Positions 9,102-17,887 of a DNA stretch of 64,000 nt are shown piece by piece; position 1 is the first letter of the stretch, and each line of letters starts with the position of its first letter. The position numbers and the translations under genes were made by a program. The stretch is from the NCBI GenBank assembly GCA_963798075.1, contig CAWCRU010000033.1, forward strand, positions 62,001 to 126,000, in the 5' to 3' direction. The notes below the pieces were generated by a model. It was not told where the DNA came from, searched no databases, and was given only the letters and a program-made list of their open reading frames with translations. Source of the DNA: DATAOG01 sp963798075. Its GTDB lineage: Bacteria > Pseudomonadota > Alphaproteobacteria > Geminicoccales > Geminicoccaceae.

Positions 9102-10793
9102 ATGAGCCTGCTCGAGACCCGCCGTGACCAGGTCTTCCCGGTGCTCGACCCCGTCCAGATCGAGACGGCGAAGCGCTTTGCCAGCGGCGAGGCGCGGTTC
9201 TTCGCGCCCGGCGAGGTCGTCTACGAGGTGGGCGAGCGATTGTCGCCCGCCTGGCTCGTGCTCGAAGGCACGATCGAGGTCGTGCGCCGCGACGGCCTCA
9301 ACCACGAGTCCGCGGTCACGACCCACGCGAGCGGCCAGATCACCGGCGAGCTCAGCCAGCTTTCCGGCCGCGCCTCGCTGGCCGCGGGCCGCGCGGGCCC
9401 CAAGGGCTGCACCTGCCTGCCGTTCGATGCCGCCCATCTGCGCGCGCTCGTGGTCGGCTCCGCGGAGGTCGGCGAGATCGTCATGCGCGCCTTCATCCTG
9501 CGCCGCGTCGGGCTGATCCAGGAGGGCAATGCCGGCTCGATCCTGGTCGGCCGGCCGGACGCCGCCGACCTCGTCCGGCTGCAGGGCTTCCTCGCCCGCA
9601 ACAGCTACCCCTATACGGTGCTCGACGCTTCGGTCGAGGGCGAGGGCCGCGCCGTGGTCGAGCGCCTCGGCGTCCAGCCCGAGGAGCTGCCGCTGATGAT
9701 CTGCCCCAACGGCAGCGTGCTGAAGCGGCCGAGCGACGCCGAGGCCGGGGTCTGTCTCGGCATCACCCCCGACCTCGACCCCGCGACCCTCTACGATGTG
9801 GCCGTGGTCGGGGCCGGCCCTGCCGGCCTCGCGACCGCCGTCTACGGCGCGTCCGAGGGCCTCTCGGTGCTCGTGCTCGACCAGCGCGCGATCGGCGGCC
9901 AGGCCGGCGCCTCCGCCCGGATCGAGAACTACCTGGGCTTCCCCACCGGCATCTCCGGCCAGGCGCTGGCCGGCCGCGCGTTCAGCCAGGCGCTGAAATT
10001 CGGCGCCGAGATCGCGGTTCCGCTCGACGTGGCGCGGCTCGACTGCGGCGGCCCCGCGCGCCGGCCCGGCGATCCGTTGCACCTGCAGCTGAGCGACGGC
10101 CGCACTCTGCGCGCGCGCACCGTGGTCGTCGCCTCCGGCGCGCACTATCGGCGCCCGGACATCCCGAACCTTGCGAGCTTCGAGGGTGCCGGCGTCTCCT
10201 ACTGGGCCTCGCCGGTCGAGGCGAAGCTGTGCGAGGGCGAGGAAGTGGCGCTCGTCGGCGGCGGCAACTCGGCAGGCCAGGCGGTCGTCTACCTCGCCCC
10301 CAGGGTCAGGCGCCTGCACCTGGTCGTGCGCGGTCGCGGGCTCGAGGCCACGATGTCGCGCTACCTGATCGACCGCATCGCCGCGCTGCCCAACGTCGAG
10401 CTGCACATCGGCAAGGAGGTGGTGGGCCTCGAAGGCGACCGCAGCGACGGCCTCACGGCGGCGGTCTTCCGCGACCGGTCCAACGGCGCCACGCGCACCT
10501 GCCCGCTTCGCCATCTGTTCCTGTTCATCGGTGCCGATCCCCATACCGCCTGGCTCCAGAACCGGACGGAGGTCGACGCCAAGGGTTTCGTCCTTACGGG
10601 CTTTGCCTGCCCCGACGGCGCCGGCACGGCCGGCCGCGCCGCCCTGCCGCTCGAGACCAGCTTTCCCGGCGTGTTCGCGATCGGCGACGTGCGCGCGGGA
10701 TCGATCAAACGGGTCGCAGCCGCGGTCGGCGAAGGGGCTGCGGTCGTGGCCCAGATCCACACCGCGCTGGCCCTCCAGCGCGAGCATATGTGA
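9102..10793 (+). CDS. cyclic-nucleotide-binding domain fused to a thioredoxin-reductase-like flavoprotein
   Basis: A 563-residue three-part protein starting at ATG 9102. Residues about 10-135 look like a CNB domain (FFAPGEVVYEVGERLSPAWL; cassette GELSQLSGRASLAAG). Residues about 145-215 resemble a cysteine-less glutaredoxin fold (LVGRPDAADLVRLQGFLA). Residues about 228-563 are a TrxR-type FAD/NADPH module: FAD-binding VAVVGAGPAGLATAVYGAS, NADPH-binding VALVGGGNSAGQAVVYLAP and the C-terminal GVFAIGDVRAGSIKRVA. Where thioredoxin reductase has its CATC redox pair this protein reads SYWASPVEAKL, so it cannot act as a classical disulfide reductase. The role is unknown; nucleotide-gated redox sensing is inference. 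Confidence 0.85.
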   Translation: MSLLETRRDQVFPVLDPVQIETAKRFASGEARFFAPGEVVYEVGERLSPAWLVLEGTIEVVRRDGLNHESAVTTHASGQITGELSQLSGRASLAAGRAGPKGCTCLPFDAAHLRALVVGSAEVGEIVMRAFILRRVGLIQEGNAGSILVGRPDAADLVRLQGFLARNSYPYTVLDASVEGEGRAVVERLGVQPEELPLMICPNGSVLKRPSDAEAGVCLGITPDLDPATLYDVAVVGAGPAGLATAVYGASEGLSVLVLDQRAIGGQAGASARIENYLGFPTGISGQALAGRAFSQALKFGAEIAVPLDVARLDCGGPARRPGDPLHLQLSDGRTLRARTVVVASGAHYRRPDIPNLASFEGAGVSYWASPVEAKLCEGEEVALVGGGNSAGQAVVYLAPRVRRLHLVVRGRGLEATMSRYLIDRIAALPNVELHIGKEVVGLEGDRSDGLTAAVFRDRSNGATRTCPLRHLFLFIGADPHTAWLQNRTEVDAKGFVLTGFACPDGAGTAGRAALPLETSFPGVFAIGDVRAGSIKRVAAAVGEGAAVVAQIHTALALQREHM

Positions 10794-10933
10794 GCCATTG
10801 CGGGGGATGGGGCCGCATCGGCTGCCGGCCGACCGGCGCCGAAGGCCGACTTCCGCCGCGGGCGCCGAAGCCGAAAGTGATCGGCGTGGATCGGGGCCAC
10901 CCGCGCGCCTCTTGCAAACCAACGGAGGAAACG

Positions 10934-11566
10934 ATGCGACTGCTCTCTCTTTGGACCCTGGCCGGACTGCTCGCCGTTACCGCGAGCGCAGAGGCGGCCG
11001 CGCGTTCCGAGAACCACTTCGGCTCGATCTACATCGACAACAAGAAGTCCGGGCAGATCCACTACACCGTCGAATACGACGAGGGCGGCGCCGTCGAGAC
11101 CTTGAAGACCCGCGCCTCGCTCTCGATCCTCGGCATCAAGCTGTTCAATTTCGAGCAGAACCTGCACGAGGCCTGGCGCGGCGGCGATCTGCAGACCCTG
11201 AAGGGCCACACCGACGACGACGGCAAGATCTTCGACGCCGTGCTCGACCGCGAGCCCACCCAGTTCAAGGGTGTCCTCAACAGCCAGCCGATCGCGCTGC
11301 CGGTCAAGGCCTTTCCGAACTCGGTCTGGCACTACGCGATCATCGACCAGTCGCTGCTGTTCGACCTCAAGGACCTGCGGCTCATGAACGTCAAGGTTGC
11401 CCGCGCCAAGGAGACCCTGACCGTCGACAAGCAAAAGATCCCGACCGAGCGCTTCGACTTCTCGGGCGACTGGAAGGCATCGGTCTGGTTCGACCAGAAC
11501 CGGATGCTCGTGCAGTTCCGCTACACGGTCGAGGGCCACGACGTCCGGGTCCAGCTCGACGAGTGA
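10934..11566 (+). CDS. secreted DUF6134-family protein
   Basis: A 210-residue protein with a clear Sec signal peptide (hydrophobic stretch after MRLLSLW, cleavage near ASAEAAA). A GGAGG ribosome-binding site lies 6 nt before the ATG. The mature part is beta-rich with the pattern seen in DUF6134 proteins: FGSIYIDNKKSGQIHYTVEY, FNFEQNLHEAWRGGDLQTLK and GHTDDDGKIFDAV. No catalytic motif is visible. It probably acts in the periplasm. It follows the FAD/CNB gene by 140 bp and may be transcribed separately. The family assignment is from recall of the consensus. Confidence 0.7.
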   Translation: MRLLSLWTLAGLLAVTASAEAAARSENHFGSIYIDNKKSGQIHYTVEYDEGGAVETLKTRASLSILGIKLFNFEQNLHEAWRGGDLQTLKGHTDDDGKIFDAVLDREPTQFKGVLNSQPIALPVKAFPNSVWHYAIIDQSLLFDLKDLRLMNVKVARAKETLTVDKQKIPTERFDFSGDWKASVWFDQNRMLVQFRYTVEGHDVRVQLDE

Positions 11567-12112
11567 GGCGGCCGGGCGAATCCAGCGGTCGCGGCGATGG
11601 TCCTCTCGACCCCATGGACCCTGCGCCTGCACCCGGCGACCTGGCCCCGCCGGACCCCCGATCGCTCCAGCTAGATTCCGACCTCCGCCGGCCGGCCCGA
11701 CCCCTCCGACTTTGGGTCGGGCACGGATTCCCACGGTCCCATGGACCCGCCGAACTTAGAGTTAACGAGCAATCCTCAAGGTTCGGTTAACGCCCGACGA
11801 TCCATCCAGCCCTGGACCTCCTCGAAGATCATCTCCTCCTCTTCATCCGGGCTCAGGTTCGCGAGCTCGCGCCATTTTCGGCATATCGATGCTCCGCCAA
11901 CTCCCGGCCCCCGCCCTCTTCCGCTCGGCCCTGAGCAGCCCGGCAAGCCGCGATCGACCACCTCGGCCTCGAGATCGCCGCCTTCGGCGATCTCGAGCGG
12001 CCGCCGGTCACCGTTTCGTGCTCAATCGGTTCCTAGGCTTCGTTGTTACTTCAGAACCGGGTAAAGCCGAACCCTTGATCCGCCCTCAACGATGGCCCGG
12101 CCGCCGGTGCTG
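11567..12112. other. 546-bp stretch between the DUF6134-type gene and phaC, no convincing gene
   Basis: This gap is where a plus-strand and a minus-strand gene converge. The only frame worth mentioning is on the minus strand (11961 to 11776). Its C-terminal half reads like protein (KWRELANLSPDEEEEMIFEE), but there is no ribosome-binding site and the N-terminal half is low-complexity Gly/Pro/Arg. I consider it unproven. I see no strong hairpin followed by a T-run. Confidence 0.3.
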
Positions 12113-13903
12113 CTACTCGCTCGCGCGCGCCTTGACGTAGGAGCCGGGGGCGTCCTCGATCGCGGAAAGCTCGCCGTCGCCGGGCTCGCGGGCGGGGACC
12201 TTCTTGCCCCCCTTGCGGGCGAGCCAGGGGCCCCAGTCGGACCACCAGGAGCCTTCGTGGAACCTGGCACCGGAGAGCCACTTTTCCGGGTCGGGCGGCA
12301 GCCGCTGACTGCTCCAATAGCCGTATTTGTTGGCGGCCGGCGGGTTGACGATGCCGGCGATGTGGCCCGACGCGCCGAGCACGAAGCGCTTGGGGCCGGC
12401 AAAGGCGCGCGTCCCCGGATAGCACGACGCCCAGGGCGCGATGTGGTCCTCCTTGGTCGCGACGATATAGGCGGGCGTCCTGACCTTGCCGAGGTCGATC
12501 GGGGTGCCCGCGAGCTCGAGCCCGCCCGGCTGCAGCAGGCGGTTCTCCTGATAGAACTGGCGCAGGTAGGTCAGCAGCATCGCGGCCGGCAGGCGGGTCG
12601 CATCGGCGTTCCAGTAGAGCAGGTCGAACGGCGGCGGCTCGCGCCCGAGCAGGTAGTTGTTGACCACGAACGACCAGATCAGGTCGTTCTCGCGCATCAG
12701 GTTGAACATCTCGGCCATGTGGTGGCCCTCGAGGTAGCCGGTCGCCCGGATGTGCTCCTCCATGTGCGCGATCTGGTCGTCGTCGACGAACACCCGGACC
12801 TCGCCCACCTCCTTGAAGTCGAACAGGGTGGCAAGGAAAGTCGCGGATTTGAGCCGGTCGTCGCCCCTGGCGGCGAGGTAAGCGAGCGTGGTCGCGGTCA
12901 GGATGCCGCCGATGCAAAAGCCCAGGATGTTCACCTCACGCTCGCCGCACGCCTGCGCGATCGCCTCGAGCGCCGCCAGCGGCCCGTCGACCATGTAGTC
13001 GGAAAAATCCTTCGCGGCCAGATCGCGGCGCGGGTTGACCCAGGAGATCACGAATACGGTGTGCCCCTGATCGACGCACCATTTGATCAAGCTGTTCCTC
13101 GGCTGCAGGTCCAGGATGTAAAACTTGTTGATCCAGGGCGGCACGATCAGCAACGGTCGCCGATAGACCTCGCCGGTGCTCGGCGCATATTGGAGCAGCT
13201 GGATCAGCTCGTTCTGGAAGACGACCTTGCCGGGCGAGGTCGCGACGTTCTTGCCGACCTCGAACGCCTGCTCGTCGGCCATGCTGATCTTCAGGCGCCC
13301 CTGCCCGCGCTCGAGGTCGCCCAGCAGCCGCTCCAGCCCGTCCAGCAGGTTCTGACCGCCGGTCTCCTTGGCCTTGCGCAGGACCGCGGGGTTGGTCAGC
13401 GCGAAGTTGGATGGCGCCAGCGCGCTCACGAACTGCCGGGTATAGAAGTCGACCTTCTGCTGCTCGCCCGCCTCGAGGCCGGGCAGGTCTTTGACGAGCG
13501 TGCGCAACCAGCGGGCGGTCAGCAGATAGGACTGCTTGAGGTAGTCGAAGACCAGGTCCTCGCTCCACGCCTCGTCCTTGAAGCGGCGATCGCCCCGGTC
13601 GGGCGCGATCAGCGGCTCCGCCGGCTCGCCGCGCAGGCGCTGCAGCATGCTCTGCCAGAGCGCCAGACCGTCCTGCCAGAGCTGCGCCTGAGCCTCGGCC
13701 AGGCGCGTCGGGTCGGCCAGCAGCTGCGCGCCGAGCGCCAGAAAGGCGCGCCCGACCGCGCTCGGGTCGGTGATCGAGAAGCGGTCGCCGTCGGCGTCGG
13801 CCTGGCGCTGCCAGAACGCCTGCACGAGGCGCTGGCTGCGTTCGGCGAGCGCCGCCAGCTGCTCGGCGGCGGCACCGGCATCGGGGGTCTGGACGTCGCT
13901 CAT
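12113..13903 (-). CDS. phaC: class I poly(3-hydroxyalkanoate) synthase
   Basis: A 596-residue cytoplasmic polymerase that joins 3-hydroxyacyl-CoA units into the PHA storage polyester. The N-terminal PhaC_N region contains PSNFALTNPAV and WWSDWGPWLA-type family landmarks. The lipase-like box is GFCIGG with the catalytic Cys, and the charge-relay Asp and His lie in ATKEDHIAPW and LGASGHIAGIVNPP. Length is typical of class I enzymes. The ATG at 13903 is chosen over longer in-frame openings because the conserved region starts just after it and GGGAG precedes it. No phaA, phaB or phasin gene is nearby. It is divergent from the ABC transporter operon at 14133. Confidence 0.95.
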   Translation of the reverse strand: MSDVQTPDAGAAAEQLAALAERSQRLVQAFWQRQADADGDRFSITDPSAVGRAFLALGAQLLADPTRLAEAQAQLWQDGLALWQSMLQRLRGEPAEPLIAPDRGDRRFKDEAWSEDLVFDYLKQSYLLTARWLRTLVKDLPGLEAGEQQKVDFYTRQFVSALAPSNFALTNPAVLRKAKETGGQNLLDGLERLLGDLERGQGRLKISMADEQAFEVGKNVATSPGKVVFQNELIQLLQYAPSTGEVYRRPLLIVPPWINKFYILDLQPRNSLIKWCVDQGHTVFVISWVNPRRDLAAKDFSDYMVDGPLAALEAIAQACGEREVNILGFCIGGILTATTLAYLAARGDDRLKSATFLATLFDFKEVGEVRVFVDDDQIAHMEEHIRATGYLEGHHMAEMFNLMRENDLIWSFVVNNYLLGREPPPFDLLYWNADATRLPAAMLLTYLRQFYQENRLLQPGGLELAGTPIDLGKVRTPAYIVATKEDHIAPWASCYPGTRAFAGPKRFVLGASGHIAGIVNPPAANKYGYWSSQRLPPDPEKWLSGARFHEGSWWSDWGPWLARKGGKKVPAREPGDGELSAIEDAPGSYVKARASE

Positions 13904-14132
13904 GGCCGGCTCCCGACAGCAAACGGCAGGCGACCGGGCCGCTGCCCGGCGCCGCCGAAGATAGCCGTTGCCGGCGCCGATGGCCAGGGGGACGCCAAAA
14001 TCCCGGCCGCCGCAATGGCGCTCGAGCGCCGCCGCGAGGGGTGTTGCGTTTGGGGCCAAGACGCCTACCATGCGCCCCAAGCAGGGAGGCAAAAATGCTC
14101 GCCATCGCGCCGGCGGGCGGAGCAGCTGGGCC

Positions 14133-15257
14133 GTGGCGGAACTTACGATCAGGGGCCTCGTCAAGCGCTATGGCGACGTGGTCGCGCTGAGCGGTGTCGA
14201 CCTCGAGGTCGCGGCCGGCGAGTTCTTCGTCATTCTCGGCCCGAGCGCCGCCGGCAAGACCACGACCCTGCGCACGATCGCCGGGCTCGAGCGGCCCGAT
14301 GCCGGCACCATCGCCTTCGCCGGCCAGGACGTGACCCGGGCACCGGTCCCGGGCCGGGGCATGGCGATGATCTTCCAGACCTTCGCCCTCTATCCGCATC
14401 TCTCGGTCTTCGACAATCTCGCCTATCCGCTCCGCGAGCAGCGGGTCGCGCCCGGCGAGCGGCGCCGGCGGGTCGACGAGATCGCCCAGATGCTGGGCAT
14501 CACGCACACGCTCGCGCGCCGGCCCAACACCCTCTCCGGCGGCGAGCAGCAGCGGGTCGCGATCGGCCGCGCCCTGATCCGGCGGCCGCGCCTCTTGCTG
14601 CTCGACGAGCCGCTGACCAACCTCGATGCCAAGCTTCGCCACGACACCCGCGCCGAGTTCAAGCGCCTGCACCGCGAGCTCGGCATGACCATGGTCTACG
14701 CCACCCCCGACCAGCTCGAGGCGCTGACCATGGGCGAGCGGATCGCCATTCTGCGCGAGGGCCGGATCGTCCAGACCGGCGCGCCCGAGGACCTCTATCG
14801 GGCCCCGGCCACCAGCTTCGTCGCGACCATGGTCGGCGCGCCGCCGATGAACCTGGTCCCGGGCAGGGTGCGCGCGCGCCGGGGCGGGCTCGTGGTCGAG
14901 TTGCCGTTCGGCGAGATCGACGCCGGCCGCTGGCAACAGACGCTCGCGACCGGTGCCGACGTGCTGTTCGGGATCCGGCCGCACGACCTCTATCCGGCCC
15001 GCGCCGAACCCAGGGGCCCTCGCTTTGCGGCCGCCGTCCACCTGACCGAGCCGCTCGGCGACGTCACGGTGATCGACCTGCAGGCCGGCGATGCGGTGCT
15101 CAAGATGGCGCTGCCGGAGGAAGAGGCTCTGGCTTTCCGGCACGGGAGCGACCTCGCGATCGAGCTCTCGCTCGCGGATGCGCATCTGTTCCATCGGGAG
15201 ACCGGCGTGGCGGTCGCCCAAACCGGCCGCTCCGATCGGGTCGGCGCGCGCAATTGA
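14133..15257 (+). CDS. ABC importer ATPase 1 (CUT1/MalK-like), H-loop His missing
   Basis: A 374-residue ATPase of a carbohydrate-type importer, started at GTG 14133. Walker A is GPSAAGKTT, the Q-loop FQTFALYPH, the signature LSGGEQQRVA (intact), Walker B LLLLDEP and the D-loop LTNLDAK. The switch region reads VYATPDQLEALTM, with Pro where the H-loop histidine should be. A C-terminal MalK-type regulatory OB region follows (residues about 240-370). Loss of the switch His predicts poor hydrolysis at its own site. The operon also encodes a second ATPase (19164) with the opposite defect, so the working unit is probably a heterodimer. It is the first gene of the importer operon. Confidence 0.9.
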   Translation: MAELTIRGLVKRYGDVVALSGVDLEVAAGEFFVILGPSAAGKTTTLRTIAGLERPDAGTIAFAGQDVTRAPVPGRGMAMIFQTFALYPHLSVFDNLAYPLREQRVAPGERRRRVDEIAQMLGITHTLARRPNTLSGGEQQRVAIGRALIRRPRLLLLDEPLTNLDAKLRHDTRAEFKRLHRELGMTMVYATPDQLEALTMGERIAILREGRIVQTGAPEDLYRAPATSFVATMVGAPPMNLVPGRVRARRGGLVVELPFGEIDAGRWQQTLATGADVLFGIRPHDLYPARAEPRGPRFAAAVHLTEPLGDVTVIDLQAGDAVLKMALPEEEALAFRHGSDLAIELSLADAHLFHRETGVAVAQTGRSDRVGARN

Positions 15258-15283
15258 CAACCAAGAAGAGAGGAATCAAGACC

Positions 15284-16717
15284 ATGCAAGGAGCAGGGAT
15301 CCAGCGTTTGGGACTCGCCGCCGGGGCGCTTGCGGTGCTCGCTCTCGGGCTCGCCGCGGGCCCGCTCGCGGCCAAGGACATCACGATCAAGATGGCGGTG
15401 CCGGACTGGCCGCCGACCCGGATCATGCAGGACCTGGCCAACGAGCGCTATCACGCGCCGTCCGGCAACAACGTCAAGCTCGAGGCGGACTTCATCCCCT
15501 GGCCGAACTACTACGAGCGCCTGGCCGCCTCGCTCACCTCGGGCGAGAAGAAGTACCAGATGGCGGTCTCCGACAGCCAATGGCTCGGGGCTTTCGTCGA
15601 AGGCGGCTACTACATGAAGCTCAACAAGTTCATTGACGCCGACCCCGGCCTGCAGGCGACCTTCAAGGACCTGCATCCGAACCTGGTCGCCGCCTATTCG
15701 ACCTATCCCTACAAGTCCGATAACTACTACGGCTTCCCGCAGATGCCGGACGTCCTGATCGTCTACTACCGCACCGACGTCTTCTGCGATCCGGGCGAGC
15801 AGGCGGCTTATCAGGCCAAGTACGGCCAGAAGCTGCCCTGCGAGCCCGAGGAGATGGACGACGTCGACTGGGACCAGGTCAAGAACTTCGGTGAGTTCTT
15901 CCGGCGCGCCAAGGGCGATCAGCTGGCCGGCAAGACCCTCGACGACGACTTCTACGGCATCGCCTACCAGTCGGGCAAAGCCTACGACTTCGCGAGCATG
16001 GAGATCAACGCCTTCATCTGGCAGCACGGCGCCGACATCTGGGACGAGACCAAGGCGCCCAAGGGCCAGGCGGAGGGCGTGGTCAACTCGCCCAAGGCGG
16101 TCGAGGCCCTCGATCACTATCTCTCGCTGCAGGAGTACATGCCGCCGGTGGTCAAGACCGGGACCATGGACATCTTCAAGGTCGACGAGCTGTTCCGCGA
16201 GGCCAAGGTTGCCTGGATCGTGCAGTGGATCGGGTTCGCCGAGAGCACGATCACGCCTTCGACCTCCAAGGTCGCCGACCGGGTCGCGTTCGCTCAGCAG
16301 CCGGGTCTGCGCGATTCCGACGGCAAGCTGATCCGCTGGTCCAACATCGGCGGCCAGCCGTTCGTCCTCACGACCTGGAACAGCGACGAGGTGACCAAGG
16401 AGTCCCTCGACTTCTGCAAGTGGTGGCTGTCGCCCGAGATCCAGACCGAGTTCGCCAAGCGCGGCGGCCAGAGCGGCCTCAAGAGCGTGTACTCGAAGCC
16501 CGACTACGTCACCTTCCGACCGTGGAACCGGACCTGGGCGGCCAGCCTCGACTGGCAGAAGGACGTCTGGCACGTGCCCGAGTTCTTCGAGCTTCTGGTC
16601 GAGCAGCAGGAGCAGTTCGACACCGCGATCACCGGCCAGCAGACGGCCAAGCAGGCGCTCGACAACATCGCGGCCTTCCAGCAGGATCTGCTGACGGAGT
16701 CGGGCCGGATCGAGTGA
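15284..16717 (+). CDS. ABC importer periplasmic substrate-binding protein (family 1)
   Basis: A 477-residue exported protein. A signal peptide ends near LAAGPLAAKDITI, and a purine-rich ribosome-binding site lies upstream of ATG 15284. The mature chain has the family-1 extracellular solute-binding fold: PWPNYYERLAASLTSGEKKY, then VSDSQWLGAFVEGGYYMKL, GFPQMPDVLIVYYRTDVF and a late WSNIGGQPFVLTTWNS. The many aromatic residues fit a sugar or polyol ligand. Its place between ATPase 1 and the permeases identifies its partners. A strong hairpin directly after the stop (16741) probably makes this the most abundant product of the operon, as is usual for binding proteins. Confidence 0.9.
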   Translation: MQGAGIQRLGLAAGALAVLALGLAAGPLAAKDITIKMAVPDWPPTRIMQDLANERYHAPSGNNVKLEADFIPWPNYYERLAASLTSGEKKYQMAVSDSQWLGAFVEGGYYMKLNKFIDADPGLQATFKDLHPNLVAAYSTYPYKSDNYYGFPQMPDVLIVYYRTDVFCDPGEQAAYQAKYGQKLPCEPEEMDDVDWDQVKNFGEFFRRAKGDQLAGKTLDDDFYGIAYQSGKAYDFASMEINAFIWQHGADIWDETKAPKGQAEGVVNSPKAVEALDHYLSLQEYMPPVVKTGTMDIFKVDELFREAKVAWIVQWIGFAESTITPSTSKVADRVAFAQQPGLRDSDGKLIRWSNIGGQPFVLTTWNSDEVTKESLDFCKWWLSPEIQTEFAKRGGQSGLKSVYSKPDYVTFRPWNRTWAASLDWQKDVWHVPEFFELLVEQQEQFDTAITGQQTAKQALDNIAAFQQDLLTESGRIE

Positions 16718-16740
16718 GGGCAAGGACGAGCCCGCAGCTG

Positions 16741-16768
16741 GGAGCGCGGCCCCGGGCCGCGCTCCTTT
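16741..16768 (+). terminator. intra-operon hairpin between binding-protein and permease genes
   Basis: A perfect 11-bp stem (16741-16751 pairs with 16755-16765) with a 3-nt loop, followed by TTT, lies 24 nt after the stop of the binding-protein gene. The next gene in the operon starts 47 nt later. It can act as a partial terminator or as a 3'-end stabiliser of the upstream mRNA. Confidence 0.6.
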
Positions 16769-16814
16769 CGCCCCGACGCCTCGACTGGCCTCGTTTCCGG
16801 AGCCCGCCGCGCCG

Positions 16815-17885
16815 ATGAGCGTCGCATCGACCGAGGTGAAGGCCGCGCTCGATGGCCGGTCCGCGTTCTGGCAGCCGCGCTGGTCGAACTGGCGCCTGGC
16901 TGTGGTTCTGGCGGTGATCGTGATTCCGGCGGCGGCGCTGACGCTGCCGCTCGACGCGGCCTTCTGGGTGGCGCTCGCGGCCGTGGCGCTGGTGGCGCTG
17001 ACCGCGGTCGTCAACGCCTGGGGCCGCCATCGCGGCGGCCTCCTGGTCGCGCCGGCGATCGGCCTTTTGTTGGTGATGAACATCTTTCCGCTGATGTGGT
17101 CGTTCGGTCTCAGCTTCTTCAACTTCCGCGCCAACCGCCTGGCGCCGCCGACCTTCGCCGGCCTCGGCAACTACCAGAAGGTGCTGACCGACCCGGTGGT
17201 CTGGGACCGGCTGCAGACGACGGCGCTGGTGCTCGTCCTCACCGTCGGCAGCCAGATGATCGTGGGTTTCCTTTTGGCGCTGCTGTTCGAGAAGAAGTTT
17301 CCGGGGCGCCGCGTCCTTTTGATGCTGGTGCTGACCCCGATGATGCTCTCCTTCGTCGCGGTCGGCGCCTTCTTCCGTTACTACTATGAGCCGACCTTCG
17401 GACTGCTGAGCCAGGCGATTCGCCTGTTCACCGGCGAGCCGTACATTCTGCTCGACACGACCGGCGGCGCGCTCGCCGGCATCATCTTCGCCGATGCCTG
17501 GATGTGGTCGCCGTTCGTGATGCTCCTCGTCCTGGCCGGCCTGGTCAGCGTGCCGCCCTATCTCTACGAGGCGGCGGAGATCGACCGGGCGTCCTGGTGG
17601 CGCAAGTTCCGCACGATCACCTTCCCCTACATCAAGGGTCTGCTCCTGCTTGCCTTGCTGTTTCGGACCATCGAAGCCTTCAAGCTATTCGACGTCGTCT
17701 TCCTGATCACCGAGGGCGGCCCCGGCACCTCGACCGAGACCATCGCGGTCTATGTCTACCGCCTCGCCTTCCAGTATTTCCGGACCAGCCAGAGCACGGC
17801 CCTGGTCTATATTCTCCTGTTCATCGTGATCGTGCTGACCAACCTCTATCTGTACTTCGTCCAACGACGGGCGGCGGAGACCTGA
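16815..17885 (+). CDS. ABC importer permease 1 (sugar type, UgpA/MalF-like)
   Basis: A 356-residue inner-membrane protein with about eight predicted transmembrane helices. The first two (residues about 25-75) precede the normal six-helix core, a MalF-like extension. The cytoplasmic EAA loop that docks on the ATPase is YEAAEIDRASWWRKFRTITF near residue 255. FPLMWSFGLSFFNF and the FNVVYLI-like LFDVVFLITEGGPG near the C-terminus are typical of CUT1 permeases. The next permease starts 2 nt after its stop. Confidence 0.9.
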   Translation: MSVASTEVKAALDGRSAFWQPRWSNWRLAVVLAVIVIPAAALTLPLDAAFWVALAAVALVALTAVVNAWGRHRGGLLVAPAIGLLLVMNIFPLMWSFGLSFFNFRANRLAPPTFAGLGNYQKVLTDPVVWDRLQTTALVLVLTVGSQMIVGFLLALLFEKKFPGRRVLLMLVLTPMMLSFVAVGAFFRYYYEPTFGLLSQAIRLFTGEPYILLDTTGGALAGIIFADAWMWSPFVMLLVLAGLVSVPPYLYEAAEIDRASWWRKFRTITFPYIKGLLLLALLFRTIEAFKLFDVVFLITEGGPGTSTETIAVYVYRLAFQYFRTSQSTALVYILLFIVIVLTNLYLYFVQRRAAET

Positions 17886-17887
17886 CG

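Noticed and set aside
11776..11961. Minus-strand 61-residue ORF as a DUF1127-type protein
   Set aside because: It lacks the Arg-rich DUF1127 pattern and any ribosome-binding site; not strong enough to call a gene.
12092..15283. Long plus-strand frame running from phaC into the binding-protein gene
   Set aside because: Only the part from 15284 has a signal peptide and domain. The rest is the antisense shadow of phaC and an alternative frame of ATPase 1.
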